Counted from the first letter of the stretch, positions 50,836 through 58,925 are shown. The stretch is 64,000 bases of DNA from Allorhodopirellula solitaria (GCF_007859855.1 NZ_SJPK01000006.1:91963-155962), one strand, 5' to 3'. Made by a program: numbers and translations. The notes: generated by a model from the sequence alone, not told the origin.

Positions 50836-52620
50836 TTATGCCAAGTCACGATCCTCAAACATCAACATCGCCAACATCCAGACCGCGATCACAAACACGG
50901 CGAGATAATTGAACGCACCGGCGAGATAGATCAGTGGCACGGCGTTGCCCGAATCCATCGCCGCCTGCACGTTGAATGAATTCAGATTGGGGACGACGAC
51001 AGCGATCAGTTTGCCAACAAACCCAACGAGTTCCGTGTTTTCCTTTGCCGCCGCCACCAATGGGCTGGTCAAGTTCCCGATCACATAGATCGAAAAACAG
51101 GTGATGAAGTTCGCTAACAAGGGAAGGCGTGTTGCCAGAGCGACGGCGATCCCACCAATGGCCATCGTCTCCATGAAGTACAACCCGATGACCGGGAGCG
51201 TGGTCATGATCTCTTCGTGGCCGATCTGCCATACCGGCGTGGCACCACTCGATTCCCGTGCGTCATAAATCGGTTTGTAGCTGAGCACGACCATCAATAC
51301 CGCTGACAAAATCACAAAGAGCACGAGCACGCTCAACATAATGCCAGTGTACTTGCCGAGCACAAACGATCGCCGGCTGACGGGTTTGCTCAACACAGTC
51401 AGCGCCGTGCGCCCCTCGATCTCTTCACTGACCGACGTGCCGGCGCTCCATACAGCCAACAGCATACCCATGATCATGATCAACGTGACGGCACTGTCCT
51501 TGAGCAACCGGATGTCATCGCCAAGGGTGTAGAACGGGAAAATCCCAAATAGGAGAATCCCGAACGCGCTCAAGGAGAGCAGCAACAGATAGAGCGGTTG
51601 AGCCATCTCATTCTTGGCTGTCGACAAGGCCAACGCCCAGACCCGTGGTGCGGCCTGACGCACTGCGAGGAGCCCGGTGACGCCTAAGAAAAAGATGATC
51701 GCTGTGAACACAATCGATGACGCCTGAGGGACCTGAGGCAGATTCTTGAACGTGAAGACAACCCGCGCCGGGTCAATCTCTTGATTGTAGATATGTAGCC
51801 TGTTGGGGTCGCCCGGGATCGGTGGCTGTTCCCGGTTTTCGTACTTGTACGTGATCGCCTCGCTGCTGCCCGGGTTGAGCACGACGGGCGAGCGACTAAA
51901 TGATGCCGGATCGGACGAATCCGCCAAGAAAACCTTTTTGTCACTCTCGATCGTCATTTCAGCAACACTGCGGAAGTTATAATCGATTCCCGCTGCAAAG
52001 AACTCGGGATCCTCGCCCGAGGATGGCTCGATCGTGGCCACTTCCACTTGCGTGCCGTCACTGAAGACGTTCACCGCTGGGATGCTCGCAAGGATATCCC
52101 GCGGTTTCTCAATGAACGGTGTCAGCAGCAAGCCGAACGCCGCAAAGATGCCTGCCGTGCCCAGCAGATAGGGCATCACGCCCTCGCCGAAAAACGACAG
52201 CAGCTCACTTCGAGTGCGGTGCCAAAGACCGTAAATCAACCCAAAGCCGAGTCCCACGCCGATAGTGATCAGTGGCAGGAGTAGCAGCTGTTGGTTATCG
52301 CCCCCCTGAGGCAAGTAGATGAAGCACAGGATGGCCGAAAAAATCGCTCCCACGATCAGCGACATGGTGACACCCCGATTGGGCGAGTCGGCGATCGTCC
52401 CCAAGCCAGGCACGTAGGATAAGATCGACAAAATACCGTAGACCACCGCCACGGCGACCGCGCCGAGCACCAACCCGATCGAAAGCACCCACAGCGGTGT
52501 CGCGAATGCGGGCAGCCACTCTCCGATGGCTCCAACGATCAACAGCGAATCCAGTGAACTGCCCATGGAATCCAGGAGCAGGGACGGCAACGGGTGGGCA
52601 GTGGACAGGCCAGCGATCAT
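50836..52620 (-). CDS. ABC-2 type transport permease
   Basis: 594 aa from the ATG at 52620; 52566 is also possible. There are about 10-12 transmembrane segments, in two groups. Between them (about residues 190-300) is a beta-rich soluble segment (QVEVATIEPSSGEDPEFF, VVLNPGSSEAITYKYE). The second group contains the ABC-2 permease signature (SVSEEIEGRTALTVLSKPVSRRSFVLGKYTGIML), which is what marks the family. It opens a minus-strand row: permease, ABC protein, CPBP protease, fusion protein. No active ATPase for it is visible in the window. It is divergent from the MoxR-type gene. Confidence 0.82.
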   Translation of the reverse strand: MIAGLSTAHPLPSLLLDSMGSSLDSLLIVGAIGEWLPAFATPLWVLSIGLVLGAVAVAVVYGILSILSYVPGLGTIADSPNRGVTMSLIVGAIFSAILCFIYLPQGGDNQQLLLLPLITIGVGLGFGLIYGLWHRTRSELLSFFGEGVMPYLLGTAGIFAAFGLLLTPFIEKPRDILASIPAVNVFSDGTQVEVATIEPSSGEDPEFFAAGIDYNFRSVAEMTIESDKKVFLADSSDPASFSRSPVVLNPGSSEAITYKYENREQPPIPGDPNRLHIYNQEIDPARVVFTFKNLPQVPQASSIVFTAIIFFLGVTGLLAVRQAAPRVWALALSTAKNEMAQPLYLLLLSLSAFGILLFGIFPFYTLGDDIRLLKDSAVTLIMIMGMLLAVWSAGTSVSEEIEGRTALTVLSKPVSRRSFVLGKYTGIMLSVLVLFVILSAVLMVVLSYKPIYDARESSGATPVWQIGHEEIMTTLPVIGLYFMETMAIGGIAVALATRLPLLANFITCFSIYVIGNLTSPLVAAAKENTELVGFVGKLIAVVVPNLNSFNVQAAMDSGNAVPLIYLAGAFNYLAVFVIAVWMLAMLMFEDRDLA

Positions 52621-52936
52621 GCTCGGCGACTCAAAACAAAGGGAAATATGGATAGGTCTGAAGGCTACGCAGGCCATGCCCGTTTGGTTTGCTGAAAACT
52701 GATTTTCAACAGCTAGGGGGTGCGAACCATTCTCAGGGCGTCGCAGGGGCTTCCGAGTTGGACCGAGTTTTGCAATACCAGAGCACTCCGGCTGCCCGTC
52801 GGGCAGCGGTCAGCAGCCAGCGGGCAGCAGCCAACGCCGCCAGCCGGACCGCTGGCGTGGCCTGATCGGCTGCATCGACAGCCCCGGACTTGCCCATTAT
52901 CCTCGAATTCGCCCCTCCTCCCTCGAGAACACCGCC

Positions 52937-54361
52937 GTGAGCACGAATTTGACCTCCCCCGAACCGACCAATCTTCGCGACCTGCTCAGCTCAGGCTGGC
53001 AGTCAAAAACCGTCAAGCGAGAGATCCGCGACAACTTTTCCCGCATGCTGGCCGCTGGCGATGAGCTCTTTCCGGGCATCGTGGGCTATGACGATACGGT
53101 CATCCCAGAAATCAATCTGGCCCTCCTGGCTGGCCATGACATGCTCTTTCTCGGCGAGAAGGGGCAAGCCAAGAGTCGATTGATGCGGCAGCTCGTTCGC
53201 TTCCTCGATCCGCACGTCCCCTACATCGATGATCCGGAATTGCCCGTCCATGAAGACCCGCTCGCCCCCATCTCGGCGGCTGGACGGCGGATCGTCGAGC
53301 AGCGTGATCCGGCAGAAATCCCCATCGCCTGGTGGCCGCGTAGTGAACGCTACGCCGAACGGCTCAGCCCGGGGACCAAGTTCGCCGACATCATTGGAGA
53401 AATCGATCCGGCCAAACTCACCGGCGGTGTCAGCATGAGCGCTGAGGAGGCACTCGCCTTGGGCTTGATTCCACGCATGCACCGTGGCATTTTCGCCATG
53501 AACGAACTGCCGGAACTCGACGACCTCGTGCAGGTCGGTCTGTTCAATATTCTCGAAGAGCGGGACGTCCAGATCCGGGGCTACCCCATCCGCTTCGATG
53601 TCGATGTGATGATCCTATTCTCGGCAAACCCTGCCACCTACAACCGCAGCGGCAAGGTGATCCCGCAGCTCAAAGACCGCATCGGGACGATCGTGCAAAC
53701 GCATTATCCGCAGGAACGCGATCAGGGGATCGAAATTTTGCAACAAGAGGTCGGCGAAGACCTCGGCGGTGAGTTTCCCGTTCACGTGCCGCTGTTCATG
53801 TACCAAATTATTGAAGAGATCACCAATCGGGCGCGGCAGAGCAAGTACGTCGACCAAGCCTCGGGGGTATCGGCTCGGTTCTCCCTCGCGAATTTCCGCA
53901 CCATGGTCGCCTCGGCCCGGCAACGAGGCATCGTTCACGGCGAGTCACCTGCCGTCCCCCGGATCAGTGACCTCGGGCATCTCTACGCCAGTTCGCTAGG
54001 CAAGCTCGAACTCGACTTGATGGGCACCCACCAGATGAGCGAACGACAAGTGCTCGACAACGTCGTCGCCGAAGCCATTCAAATTGTCTTCAGTGAATAC
54101 ATTGAAGAGCATGGACTGGCTGAGATCGCAGAGATCTTTCGCGGCGGCGTCCGAGTCGAAGTCGGAGACATGCTGCCCAGCCGGCTCTATGCCGAGCGAT
54201 TGCAGAACGTCCCACCCGCCTGGGACCGCGCCTTCGACGTCAACGCGAGCGAGAATGAAGCGATGCGAGCATCCTGCGTCGAGTTCATCCTCGCCGGCCT
54301 CTATAGCCTCGATAAAATCAGCCGCGCCCAAAAACACGGCAAGATTCATTACGAAACCTGA
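52937..54361 (+). CDS. MoxR/ChlI-type AAA+ ATPase
   Basis: 474 aa, GTG start. The AAA+ core resembles the magnesium-chelatase I subunit: Walker A GEKGQAKS (73-80), a Walker B-like [11 protein letters not shown], sensor [24 protein letters not shown], and IVQTHYP. A C-terminal helical region ([20 protein letters not shown]) follows. Such ATPases normally work with a VWA protein encoded just downstream to remodel or metal-load other proteins; here the next 1.3 kb is repeat DNA. The only VWA protein in the window is at 8.1-9.5 kb and is exported, so it is not the partner. Confidence 0.82.
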   Translation: MSTNLTSPEPTNLRDLLSSGWQSKTVKREIRDNFSRMLAAGDELFPGIVGYDDTVIPEINLALLAGHDMLFLGEKGQAKSRLMRQLVRFLDPHVPYIDDPELPVHEDPLAPISAAGRRIVEQRDPAEIPIAWWPRSERYAERLSPGTKFADIIGEIDPAKLTGGVSMSAEEALALGLIPRMHRGIFAMNELPELDDLVQVGLFNILEERDVQIRGYPIRFDVDVMILFSANPATYNRSGKVIPQLKDRIGTIVQTHYPQERDQGIEILQQEVGEDLGGEFPVHVPLFMYQIIEEITNRARQSKYVDQASGVSARFSLANFRTMVASARQRGIVHGESPAVPRISDLGHLYASSLGKLELDLMGTHQMSERQVLDNVVAEAIQIVFSEYIEEHGLAEIAEIFRGGVRVEVGDMLPSRLYAERLQNVPPAWDRAFDVNASENEAMRASCVEFILAGLYSLDKISRAQKHGKIHYET

Positions 54362-54677
54362 GAAACTGCAATTCCCGCGTTCCTAACGTGAGCGGGCGGA
54401 ACGCCCTCGCACCGGTTCGCAGGCGTCCCCACCCGCACAAACCTGGAAATCACTGAAAAATGCTTCACAGCGCTGCCCACCAGGGCAGCCCGACGCAGCC
54501 CCCAGCATCGTCCTGCCAGTTACCGGCAAGCATGTCGAAAGGGATTGGAGAGAGTAGCCGTAGCTCAGCGCCACCTACCGTGGTTCGTTGGTCGTAGAGC
54601 GCCGACCCCGAAAGTGGTTCGCAGAACGCGTCATGAATGATCTTCCACCCCATTCGGGGTCGGCTCTTGCGTCTCGC
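54362..54677. other. Gene-free stretch before the repeat array
   Basis: No gene with coding character is seen. A short minus-strand frame (54465-54653, starting MGWKIIHDAFCEPLSGSALY) is open but has no recognisable family or ribosome binding site. The stretch contains inverted copies of gcaccggttcgcaggcgtcc-like words also present near 14550, the rest being unremarkable. Confidence 0.35.
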
Positions 54678-54758
54678 GCCGTATCCGGTGGTGTTCGCTT
54701 GCGCTCAATCCACCGGCTATTTTCTTCAAAGCCTATGGCGTAGAAAAACTAACGAGTA
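54678..54758. repeat. Copy of the inner part of the 7.7-kb foldback repeat
   Basis: gtatccggtggtgttcgctt and the next 60 bp match 7912-7992 with a few differences, including the small hairpin ccggtggt...accaccgg and the sequence ggctattttct. The outer arms of the foldback element are not present here. It leads directly into the hairpin array. Confidence 0.6.
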
Positions 54759-54761
54759 ATC

Positions 54762-55490
54762 GACAGGGCATCGCCTGTGGGCTCCGATGCCAATACGCCC
54801 CGGCAGCCCCAACGGGCGCGGCCCTGTTTTACTCCTATGCGACCATCACCCTCGTCCACAGCGATTCCAAGGCGGTCTTTTGCGGGCCGCTCCACGAAAC
54901 CACACAGCGTCGCTGTTGCTTTACGCAGCATTCTTTTCGCCCCAAAGGGGCAGTCCTACGACAGCCCCAGGCATCGCCTGGGGGCCCAATGCCAATACGC
55001 CCCGGCAGCCTGAAAGGGCGGCCCTATTTAGCTTTGCGCCCCGAAGGGGCAGTCCTATGACAGCCCCAGGCATCGCCTGGGGGACCCAATGCCAATGCGT
55101 CCCGTCAGCCCCAACGGGGCGGCCCTGTTTAGCTCCTGGGCGACCACCACCCTCGTCCACAGCGATTCCAAGGCGGTCTTTTGCGGGCCGCTCTACGAAA
55201 CCACACAGCGTCGCTGTTGCTTTACGCAGCATTCTTTTCGCCCCAAAGGGGTAGTCCTATGACAGCCCCAGGCATCGCCTGGGGGACCCAATGCCAATAC
55301 GTCCCGTCAGCCCCAACGGGGCGGCCCTATTTAGCTCCTGGGCGACCACCACCCTCGTCCACAGCGATTCCAAGGCGGTCTTTTGCGGGCCGCTCTACGA
55401 AACCACACAGCGTCGCTGTTACTTTACGCAGCATTCTTTTCGCCCCAAAGGGGCAGTCCTATGACAGCCCCAGGCATCGCCTGGGGGACC
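54762..55490. repeat. Hairpin-rich direct repeat array (about 202-bp period)
   Basis: Five copies of a palindromic word (CCCCAGGCATCGCCTGGGG in the fuller ones) occur near 54762, 54963, 55063, 55264 and 55466. Between them, two further hairpins alternate: cgccccaaaggggcagtcct and cagccccaacggggcggccc. A third block, ccaccctcgtccacagcgat ... ttttgcgggccgct ... cacacagcgtcgctgttgct, is repeated at 54842, 55144 and 55345. Copies 55202 to 55404 are 202 bp apart; the earlier step is about 301 bp because one part is doubled. Several open frames cross it on both strands, but they merely reflect the repeat. It resembles REP/BIME arrays rather than a CRISPR. Confidence 0.85.
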
Positions 55491-55585
55491 CTTACGGCTC
55501 AAACCATTGCGATATAGTTTCCTTGACCCAAGAATTCAGAGCCCCCATACTCAAGCCACGCCAAGCGGCGTTAAGACTTCCTCGA

Positions 55586-55696
55586 ACCGGCGATAACACT
55601 TCCCGTTTCACCGAGGGAACCGAAGGTCCAACCGGCGATAACACCCTTCAAAATCCACTTATCGCCGGGTGACCGCCCCACCAACCAGCGATAATT
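55586..55696. repeat. Three ACCRGCGATAAYW motifs before the cassette array
   Basis: ACCGGCGATAACA occurs at 55586-55598 and 55631-55643, and ACCAGCGATAATT at 55684-55696. The second forms a perfect 10-bp hairpin, CCGGCGATAA (55632-55641) with TTATCGCCGG (55659-55668). Four related motifs lie at 61694-61807, on the other side of the cassette region. Their role is unknown. Confidence 0.45.
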
Positions 55697-55727
55697 ATAT
55701 CGTTCGCCGACATGGTCTCAATGCACG

Positions 55728-56201
55728 ATGATCCGTCACCCCCTAATTCGCCGTTTTGTGCTTGCGATTGGGATTGTCAGCGTTACCACCGTCGTGGTGC
55801 TGGTGGCGTTCCACTTCTATCGCGTTCGTTTGTGTGACCGCATAGATCGTCGAATTGACTCGTTGGCCTTATATCCACCATCCGATACAACTGATCTTGA
55901 GTGGGCGGTGCATGTCTACTGGACACACAATCTCCATGGCAATTCGATGCCGCTAGCATATGCATCGACTGATTCATTGTGGCATCTCGACGATGAACTT
56001 GACGACGCACTGAACAGTCGCCCTACTCGAAAGACAATCGACGATCTTTGGGTACGGTACAGTGAAATGACAAGTTTGGGTGCAGAGTATCGCCGCAAGT
56101 ACGAGCCTGAGAAGAACCGAATCGCAAGCTTGGTTGCCGAACAAGGGCTGGGATATCGTTTCATCGATGACTACCTTTCTTTTTCCTCCCGCGAACCGTA
56201 G
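55728..56201 (+). CDS. Cassette gene 1: hypothetical membrane-anchored protein
   Basis: 157 aa, ATG at 55728, 26 bp inside the presumed cassette border. One N-terminal transmembrane helix (FVLAIGIVSVTTVVVLVAFHFY) is followed by a soluble acidic/aromatic domain (DLEWAVHVYWTHNLHGNSMP, RKTIDDLWVRYSEMTSLG). No family is recognised. The stop (56199-56201) lies 8 bp before the attC-like site, as in compact cassettes. Confidence 0.6.
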   Translation: MIRHPLIRRFVLAIGIVSVTTVVVLVAFHFYRVRLCDRIDRRIDSLALYPPSDTTDLEWAVHVYWTHNLHGNSMPLAYASTDSLWHLDDELDDALNSRPTRKTIDDLWVRYSEMTSLGAEYRRKYEPEKNRIASLVAEQGLGYRFIDDYLSFSSREP

Positions 56202-56209
56202 TAAAACGC

Positions 56210-56300
56210 GGCGAACCATGACATGCACGGGAGGACGGCTTGCGGCGTTTGCTACAATGGGACACTAACTCTCCGTCCCCCGTGATGTCCGACGTTCGCC
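56210..56300 (+). repeat. attC-like site 1
   Basis: 91 bp. Left arm GGCGAAC (56210-56216) is the exact complement of GTTCGCC at 56294-56300. Inside, ACATGCACGGGAGGACGG pairs with the right arm CCGTCCCCCGTGATGT except for two bulged bases, a G and an A on the left arm. The arms are separated from the ends by a 4-5-base unpaired spacer, and the centre is variable. This is the textbook layout of an attC site (R''-L''-L'-R' with extrahelical bases). Confidence 0.75.
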
Positions 56301-56308
56301 GACTTAAC

Positions 56309-56671
56309 ATGCTCGACTTCCGTCTTATCACTGTCGCGATTCTCATCGCACAGACTTTCCTCGCAGGATGCGAGACGTCGCGGCAACCAGCTGCGATGTT
56401 GCCTCAGGAGGAGGGGCAACCGGCTGCGCCGTTGTCCCCGGAAGTATCGCAACTGACGTCCGCCGATGTACTTTCGATCGCGAAGAAGACTGCGGCTGAG
56501 GAAGGGCTGCAACTCGAAGACTACAACACCCCAACGGTTGTTTATGATGATTCGCACGGCCAACGACAGTGGTGGGTGCACTTTGATGGAAAACGGGAAG
56601 TATTTGGTGACCATTTTTCCGTGCGCATTACCGATGGTACTCAGACTGCAGAGGTGTATCTTGGACGATGA
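56309..56671 (+). CDS. Cassette gene 2: small lipoprotein
   Basis: 120 aa from the ATG at 56309, the first start beyond the attC core site; upstream starts at 56240 and 56285 lie inside the recombination site. A lipoprotein signal (LITVAILIAQTFLAGC) is followed by a Pro/Gln linker and a compact domain (SADVLSIAKKTAAEEGLQLE, QWWVHFDGKREVFGDHFSVR). No family is recognised, although the end resembles short PepSY-like or immunity-type alpha/beta folds; I do not assign it. Confidence 0.6.
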   Translation: MLDFRLITVAILIAQTFLAGCETSRQPAAMLPQEEGQPAAPLSPEVSQLTSADVLSIAKKTAAEEGLQLEDYNTPTVVYDDSHGQRQWWVHFDGKREVFGDHFSVRITDGTQTAEVYLGR

Positions 56672-56725
56672 CCGGTTCATCGGAGAATTCGATTTTGCAA
56701 ACGCGGAATGACTTCCAGCGGTTGC

Positions 56726-56806
56726 GGAGAACCATGGGGTGCACCCGCGCCAGTCGTTGAAAATAAAAAGTTGTCCGCGCGTGCCGGGTGACCAATGCCG
56801 TTCGTC
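56726..56806 (+). repeat. attC-like site 2
   Basis: 81 bp. Left GGAGAAC (AAC at 56730-56732) and right GTTCGTC (56800-56806). The inner stem pairs GGTGCACCC with GGGTGACC, again leaving one G bulged on the left arm, and continues GCGC/GCGC. The centre is A/T-rich (ttgaaaataaaaagttg). Confidence 0.65.
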
Positions 56807-56827
56807 GACCATGAAACACTAATCGGA

Positions 56828-57250
56828 ATGCCTGCACTTTTCTCAGTACCGATCTGGCTCGCCTTCGCTGCATTGGCAATCCCGTTGCTGCTCGTCGCCG
56901 CCTCCACATTCCACGCAAGCGAGATCTACGACATAGACGATGATCCCGATTCGGATATCGCGACGATGCAGAGCACGCTGGAAAGCGGCACGGTCATCCA
57001 TGCCGTTGAGTATCCTGGATTCGGCGCGGCAAAAGTCGTTACCTACTTTGGACCGTTTGGGATTGCTGCAAACGCGCGTCCCTGGGCCGCAGTGGTCGTC
57101 GCAACCGGACTGCTGCTTACTGCAATTGGCATGATCGGTCTGCTGCATTTTCCCAGTCGTGTTCCCGTCGTAAACTATGACTCGGTACAATATTTGTCAG
57201 GCGTTGATTCGATGTCCAATTCGGATCACGATGTCGGCAGCCAACCGTGA
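56828..57250 (+). CDS. Cassette gene 3: hypothetical protein with two transmembrane segments
   Basis: 140 aa from the ATG at 56828 (MPALFSVPIWLAFAALA), chosen because the upstream ATG (56795) lies within the attC core. Two transmembrane helices, at the N-terminus (IWLAFAALAIPLLLVAAST) and in the C-terminal part (WAAVVVATGLLLTAIGMIGLL), flank an acidic extracellular or cytoplasmic loop with EIYDIDDDPDSD. No family recognised. The stop codon lies inside the next attC-like site. Confidence 0.55.
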   Translation: MPALFSVPIWLAFAALAIPLLLVAASTFHASEIYDIDDDPDSDIATMQSTLESGTVIHAVEYPGFGAAKVVTYFGPFGIAANARPWAAVVVATGLLLTAIGMIGLLHFPSRVPVVNYDSVQYLSGVDSMSNSDHDVGSQP

Positions 57251-57319
57251 CCTGCACAGGAGAACGGCCTGCACAATTTTTAAATGGAAAGTCTTCTGTG
57301 TGTCTACCGGTATCCGGCT
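57239..57319 (+). repeat. attC-like site 3 (degenerate right end)
   Basis: 81 bp. Left AGCCAAC (57239-57245), then CGTGACCTGCACAGGAG, closely like the left arm of site 1. The right arm (ttctgtgtgtctaccggtatccggct) pairs only in part, and the expected GTT is GTA (57310-57312). It may be unable to recombine. Confidence 0.5.
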
Positions 57320-57325
57320 CAAAGC

Positions 57326-57556
57326 ATGCGACACACAAGACTGCTGGCGATTTCCGCGACCGTTGCCCTACTCGCCTGGTTCGCATTTGTGGTAGTTAGC
57401 TTTGCGAGCGTTCGACTTCGTGGACGCGCGTTGGCCCGCGATCTACAAATGGAGAATCGTCTGAGAACTATCTGTTGTGCAGTGTTTCACGCAATCCGCG
57501 CTTCGACGACTACCGCGGGAAATGGAAGGTTGACTGCGTTTTCCGCCCTGACCTAG
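57326..57556 (+). CDS. Cassette gene 4a: small protein with one transmembrane helix
   Basis: 76 aa from the ATG at 57326, 7 bp after the attC-like site. An N-terminal helix (LLAISATVALLAWFAFVVVSF) is followed by a basic stretch. The C-terminal part lacks protein-like character, and other frames seem to take over near 57475. It may be the start of a longer, frameshifted gene that ends at 57929. Confidence 0.4.
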   Translation: MRHTRLLAISATVALLAWFAFVVVSFASVRLRGRALARDLQMENRLRTICCAVFHAIRASTTTAGNGRLTAFSALT

Positions 57557-57620
57557 AACCGCAGTGCCCTCGGCTCCCAGTCGGGATGCCAACTGATTCT
57601 ATTCCCACCGCTGAAGACAT

Positions 57621-57929
57621 TTGCCATTCGTGGTTGCTCTCGGTTCGCTTGCCGGGTTCCTGTCTCTGGTTGGGTGCACATGGTTCTATGCGTGGTCAAC
57701 CGGTCAAATCCCATCCTCAGACACAACGCACTCAAGCAGCGGACCTTGGAACCACAACGCAGTCATGACCACGTTCGTTGACTGCATTTGTCTCGCTGGC
57801 GCTCTTTCCGCCGTTTTTGCCGTGATATGCGCTGTCGTTGCTCGCACCACCACGCACCGTGTGTTTGCGATCGCATCGTTTCTGGTTTCACTCGCTGCCG
57901 TCGGGTATCATGTCGTTCTCATCGACTGA
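57621..57929 (+). CDS. Cassette gene 4b: small membrane protein
   Basis: 102 aa from a TTG at 57621; GTG and TTG starts slightly downstream are alternatives. Three hydrophobic segments (VVALGSLAGFLSLVGCTWFY, CICLAGALSAVFAVICAVVA, FAIASFLVSLAAVGYHVVLI). No family is recognised and no good ribosome binding site is seen. Either a separate gene or the 3' half of a frameshifted gene with the one at 57326. The stop is 25 bp before the next attC-like site. Confidence 0.42.
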   Translation: MPFVVALGSLAGFLSLVGCTWFYAWSTGQIPSSDTTHSSSGPWNHNAVMTTFVDCICLAGALSAVFAVICAVVARTTTHRVFAIASFLVSLAAVGYHVVLID

Positions 57930-57954
57930 AATACTTTTGGTGCTGCCGAAACAT

Positions 57955-58047
57955 GCGATAACCAAGCGATGATGACGGAGCGGCGGTGGTCGTCGTTTGT
58001 GCAGTGGAGAGTCGCTTGTCACCGCCCGCAGATCGCTACCGTCCGAC
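57955..58047 (+). repeat. attC-like site 4
   Basis: 93 bp. Left GCGATAAC (57955-57962), then CAAGCGATGATGACGGAGCG; right arm cgcccgcagatcgctaccgt ending GTCCGAC (58041-58047). AGCGAT pairs with ATCGCT and GCGGTG with CACCGC. The terminal GTT is GTC, so the right box is not canonical. Confidence 0.5.
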
Positions 58048-58055
58048 TGAAACAA

Positions 58056-58538
58056 ATGGCCCTGACGTTTACAAAGCTCGATCACGAATGGCTTCTTCGC
58101 GAGGGGTGTCCGCCTATGGGAAGCACGGAAGCTCGCAGCCCTACCTTTTGTGAGGCACTCCGCAACGCCAGTGGTAGCCTCCATAGGCTTTCTGACCATC
58201 AGCTCGCCTCATGGATCGTTGCACGCCTCAGTTTTCTGACCGCTTCATCGTTATTGCGTGAGGGCGACACGTTCGCACACGACACGAACGAATTCGGCTA
58301 CAAGATCAAGATTCTGACTGCAGATGGAAGCATCGTGTCAATGGGAGCGCTGATGATTCATCAAGACCGCACGTACTACAAGGCGAACGATGTTGCCATC
58401 GAAGACTCTCAATCGCTGCTCGTCGAACTCCTGACAGAATTCTCTGACGATTTGGACCGCTGTGAGATCAGAGTCCGAATCCCAGGAACCCGTCGCTTCC
58501 GTTCGTACGGATGGGATGGCATGACGCTACTGTCGTGA
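58056..58538 (+). CDS. Cassette gene 5: hypothetical soluble protein
   Basis: 160 aa from the ATG at 58056 (MALTFTKLDHEWLLREGCPP), the first start after the attC-like site; the longer frame begins inside the site. No signal or membrane segment. Alpha/beta character with LSDHQLASWIVARLSFLTAS, a strand-rich middle (FGYKIKILTADGSIVSMGAL) and an end RCEIRVRIPGTRRFRSYGWD. No family recognised. The stop is 2 bp before the next attC-like site. Confidence 0.55.
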   Translation: MALTFTKLDHEWLLREGCPPMGSTEARSPTFCEALRNASGSLHRLSDHQLASWIVARLSFLTASSLLREGDTFAHDTNEFGYKIKILTADGSIVSMGALMIHQDRTYYKANDVAIEDSQSLLVELLTEFSDDLDRCEIRVRIPGTRRFRSYGWDGMTLLS

Positions 58539-58540
58539 GC

Positions 58541-58630
58541 AGACAACCACGCCGCGTACCGGAGGTCGGCTCGTAAGGTTTTATAAATGGGAAGTCAACT
58601 GCCCGTTCCCGGTTACGGCAACTGTTAACC
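58541..58630 (+). repeat. attC-like site 5
   Basis: 90 bp. Left AGACAAC (AAC at 58545-58547) and right GTTAACC (58624-58630). The inner left arm CGCCGCGTACCGGAGG pairs with the right CCCGGTTACGGC apart from bulged bases in the left arm. The centre is gtaaggttttataaatggga. Confidence 0.62.
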
Positions 58631-58649
58631 GACTCAGGATCTTCTGGAG

Positions 58650-58925
58650 ATGGCACAATTCGCAACGACAGCTGACATTCGATCTGTCGATGATTCGTCG
58701 ACATTAAGCTACACGCTGCGCTACGCGACGTTTTTCGCTGCCGCAATCGCCATTGACTTGATGCTCCACGCATCGAGGGTTAACTCGGTGGACCCAACTT
58801 TATTGGCAGTGATGGTTGCGTACCTCTGCACTAGACCGACTACTAAGGGCCCATCCGACGGAAGCGTGCGCCCGAGGTTTTCAAGGCATGGCTCCCGTAT
58901 CGAAGGATTTATTTGTGGGATGTGA
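58650..58925 (+). pseudogene. Cassette gene 6: membrane protein whose 3' end is displaced by a repeat element
   Basis: ATG at 58650 after TCTGGAG. The first 60 residues include a transmembrane segment (YATFFAAAIAIDLMLHAS) and a second hydrophobic stretch (TLLAVMVAYLC). At CTAG (58831) the frame enters the repeat element and continues with unrelated residues to 58925. If the element is removed and one CTAG kept, the frame reads CTRPTW and stops at once, so the original protein was probably about 64 aa. Whether the extended version is made is unknown. Confidence 0.5.

Larger units (their letters stand above)
55702..58830 (+). mobile_element. Integron-like gene cassette cluster without integrase (CALIN)
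   Basis: From a GTTCGCC core-like site at 55702 to the insertion at 58831, six or seven small genes lie on the same strand, each followed by an 80-95-bp imperfect palindrome. The five spacers share a left arm (AACCATGACATGCACGGGAG in the first) with outer AAC/GTT boxes and an inner stem with one bulged base, which is the structure of attC recombination sites. The cassette borders would be near 56294, 56800, 57310, 58041 and 58624. No integron integrase or attI is present in the window. The genes are orphans, and the GC content looks lower than the surroundings. Confidence 0.7.

Noticed and set aside
54762-55490. CRISPR array
   Set aside because: Units are about 200 bp, the repeated parts are several different hairpins, the intervening DNA is itself repeated, and there are no cas genes.
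54787-55672. Open frames of 100-160 codons in the hairpin array on both strands
   Set aside because: The same peptide words recur in different frames of each copy, which shows that they follow from the DNA repeat rather than from coding selection.
55728-58925. Phage or plasmid remnant as explanation of the orphan genes
   Set aside because: No integrase, replication, capsid or mobilisation gene is present, and the regular palindromic spacers are better explained by integron cassettes.
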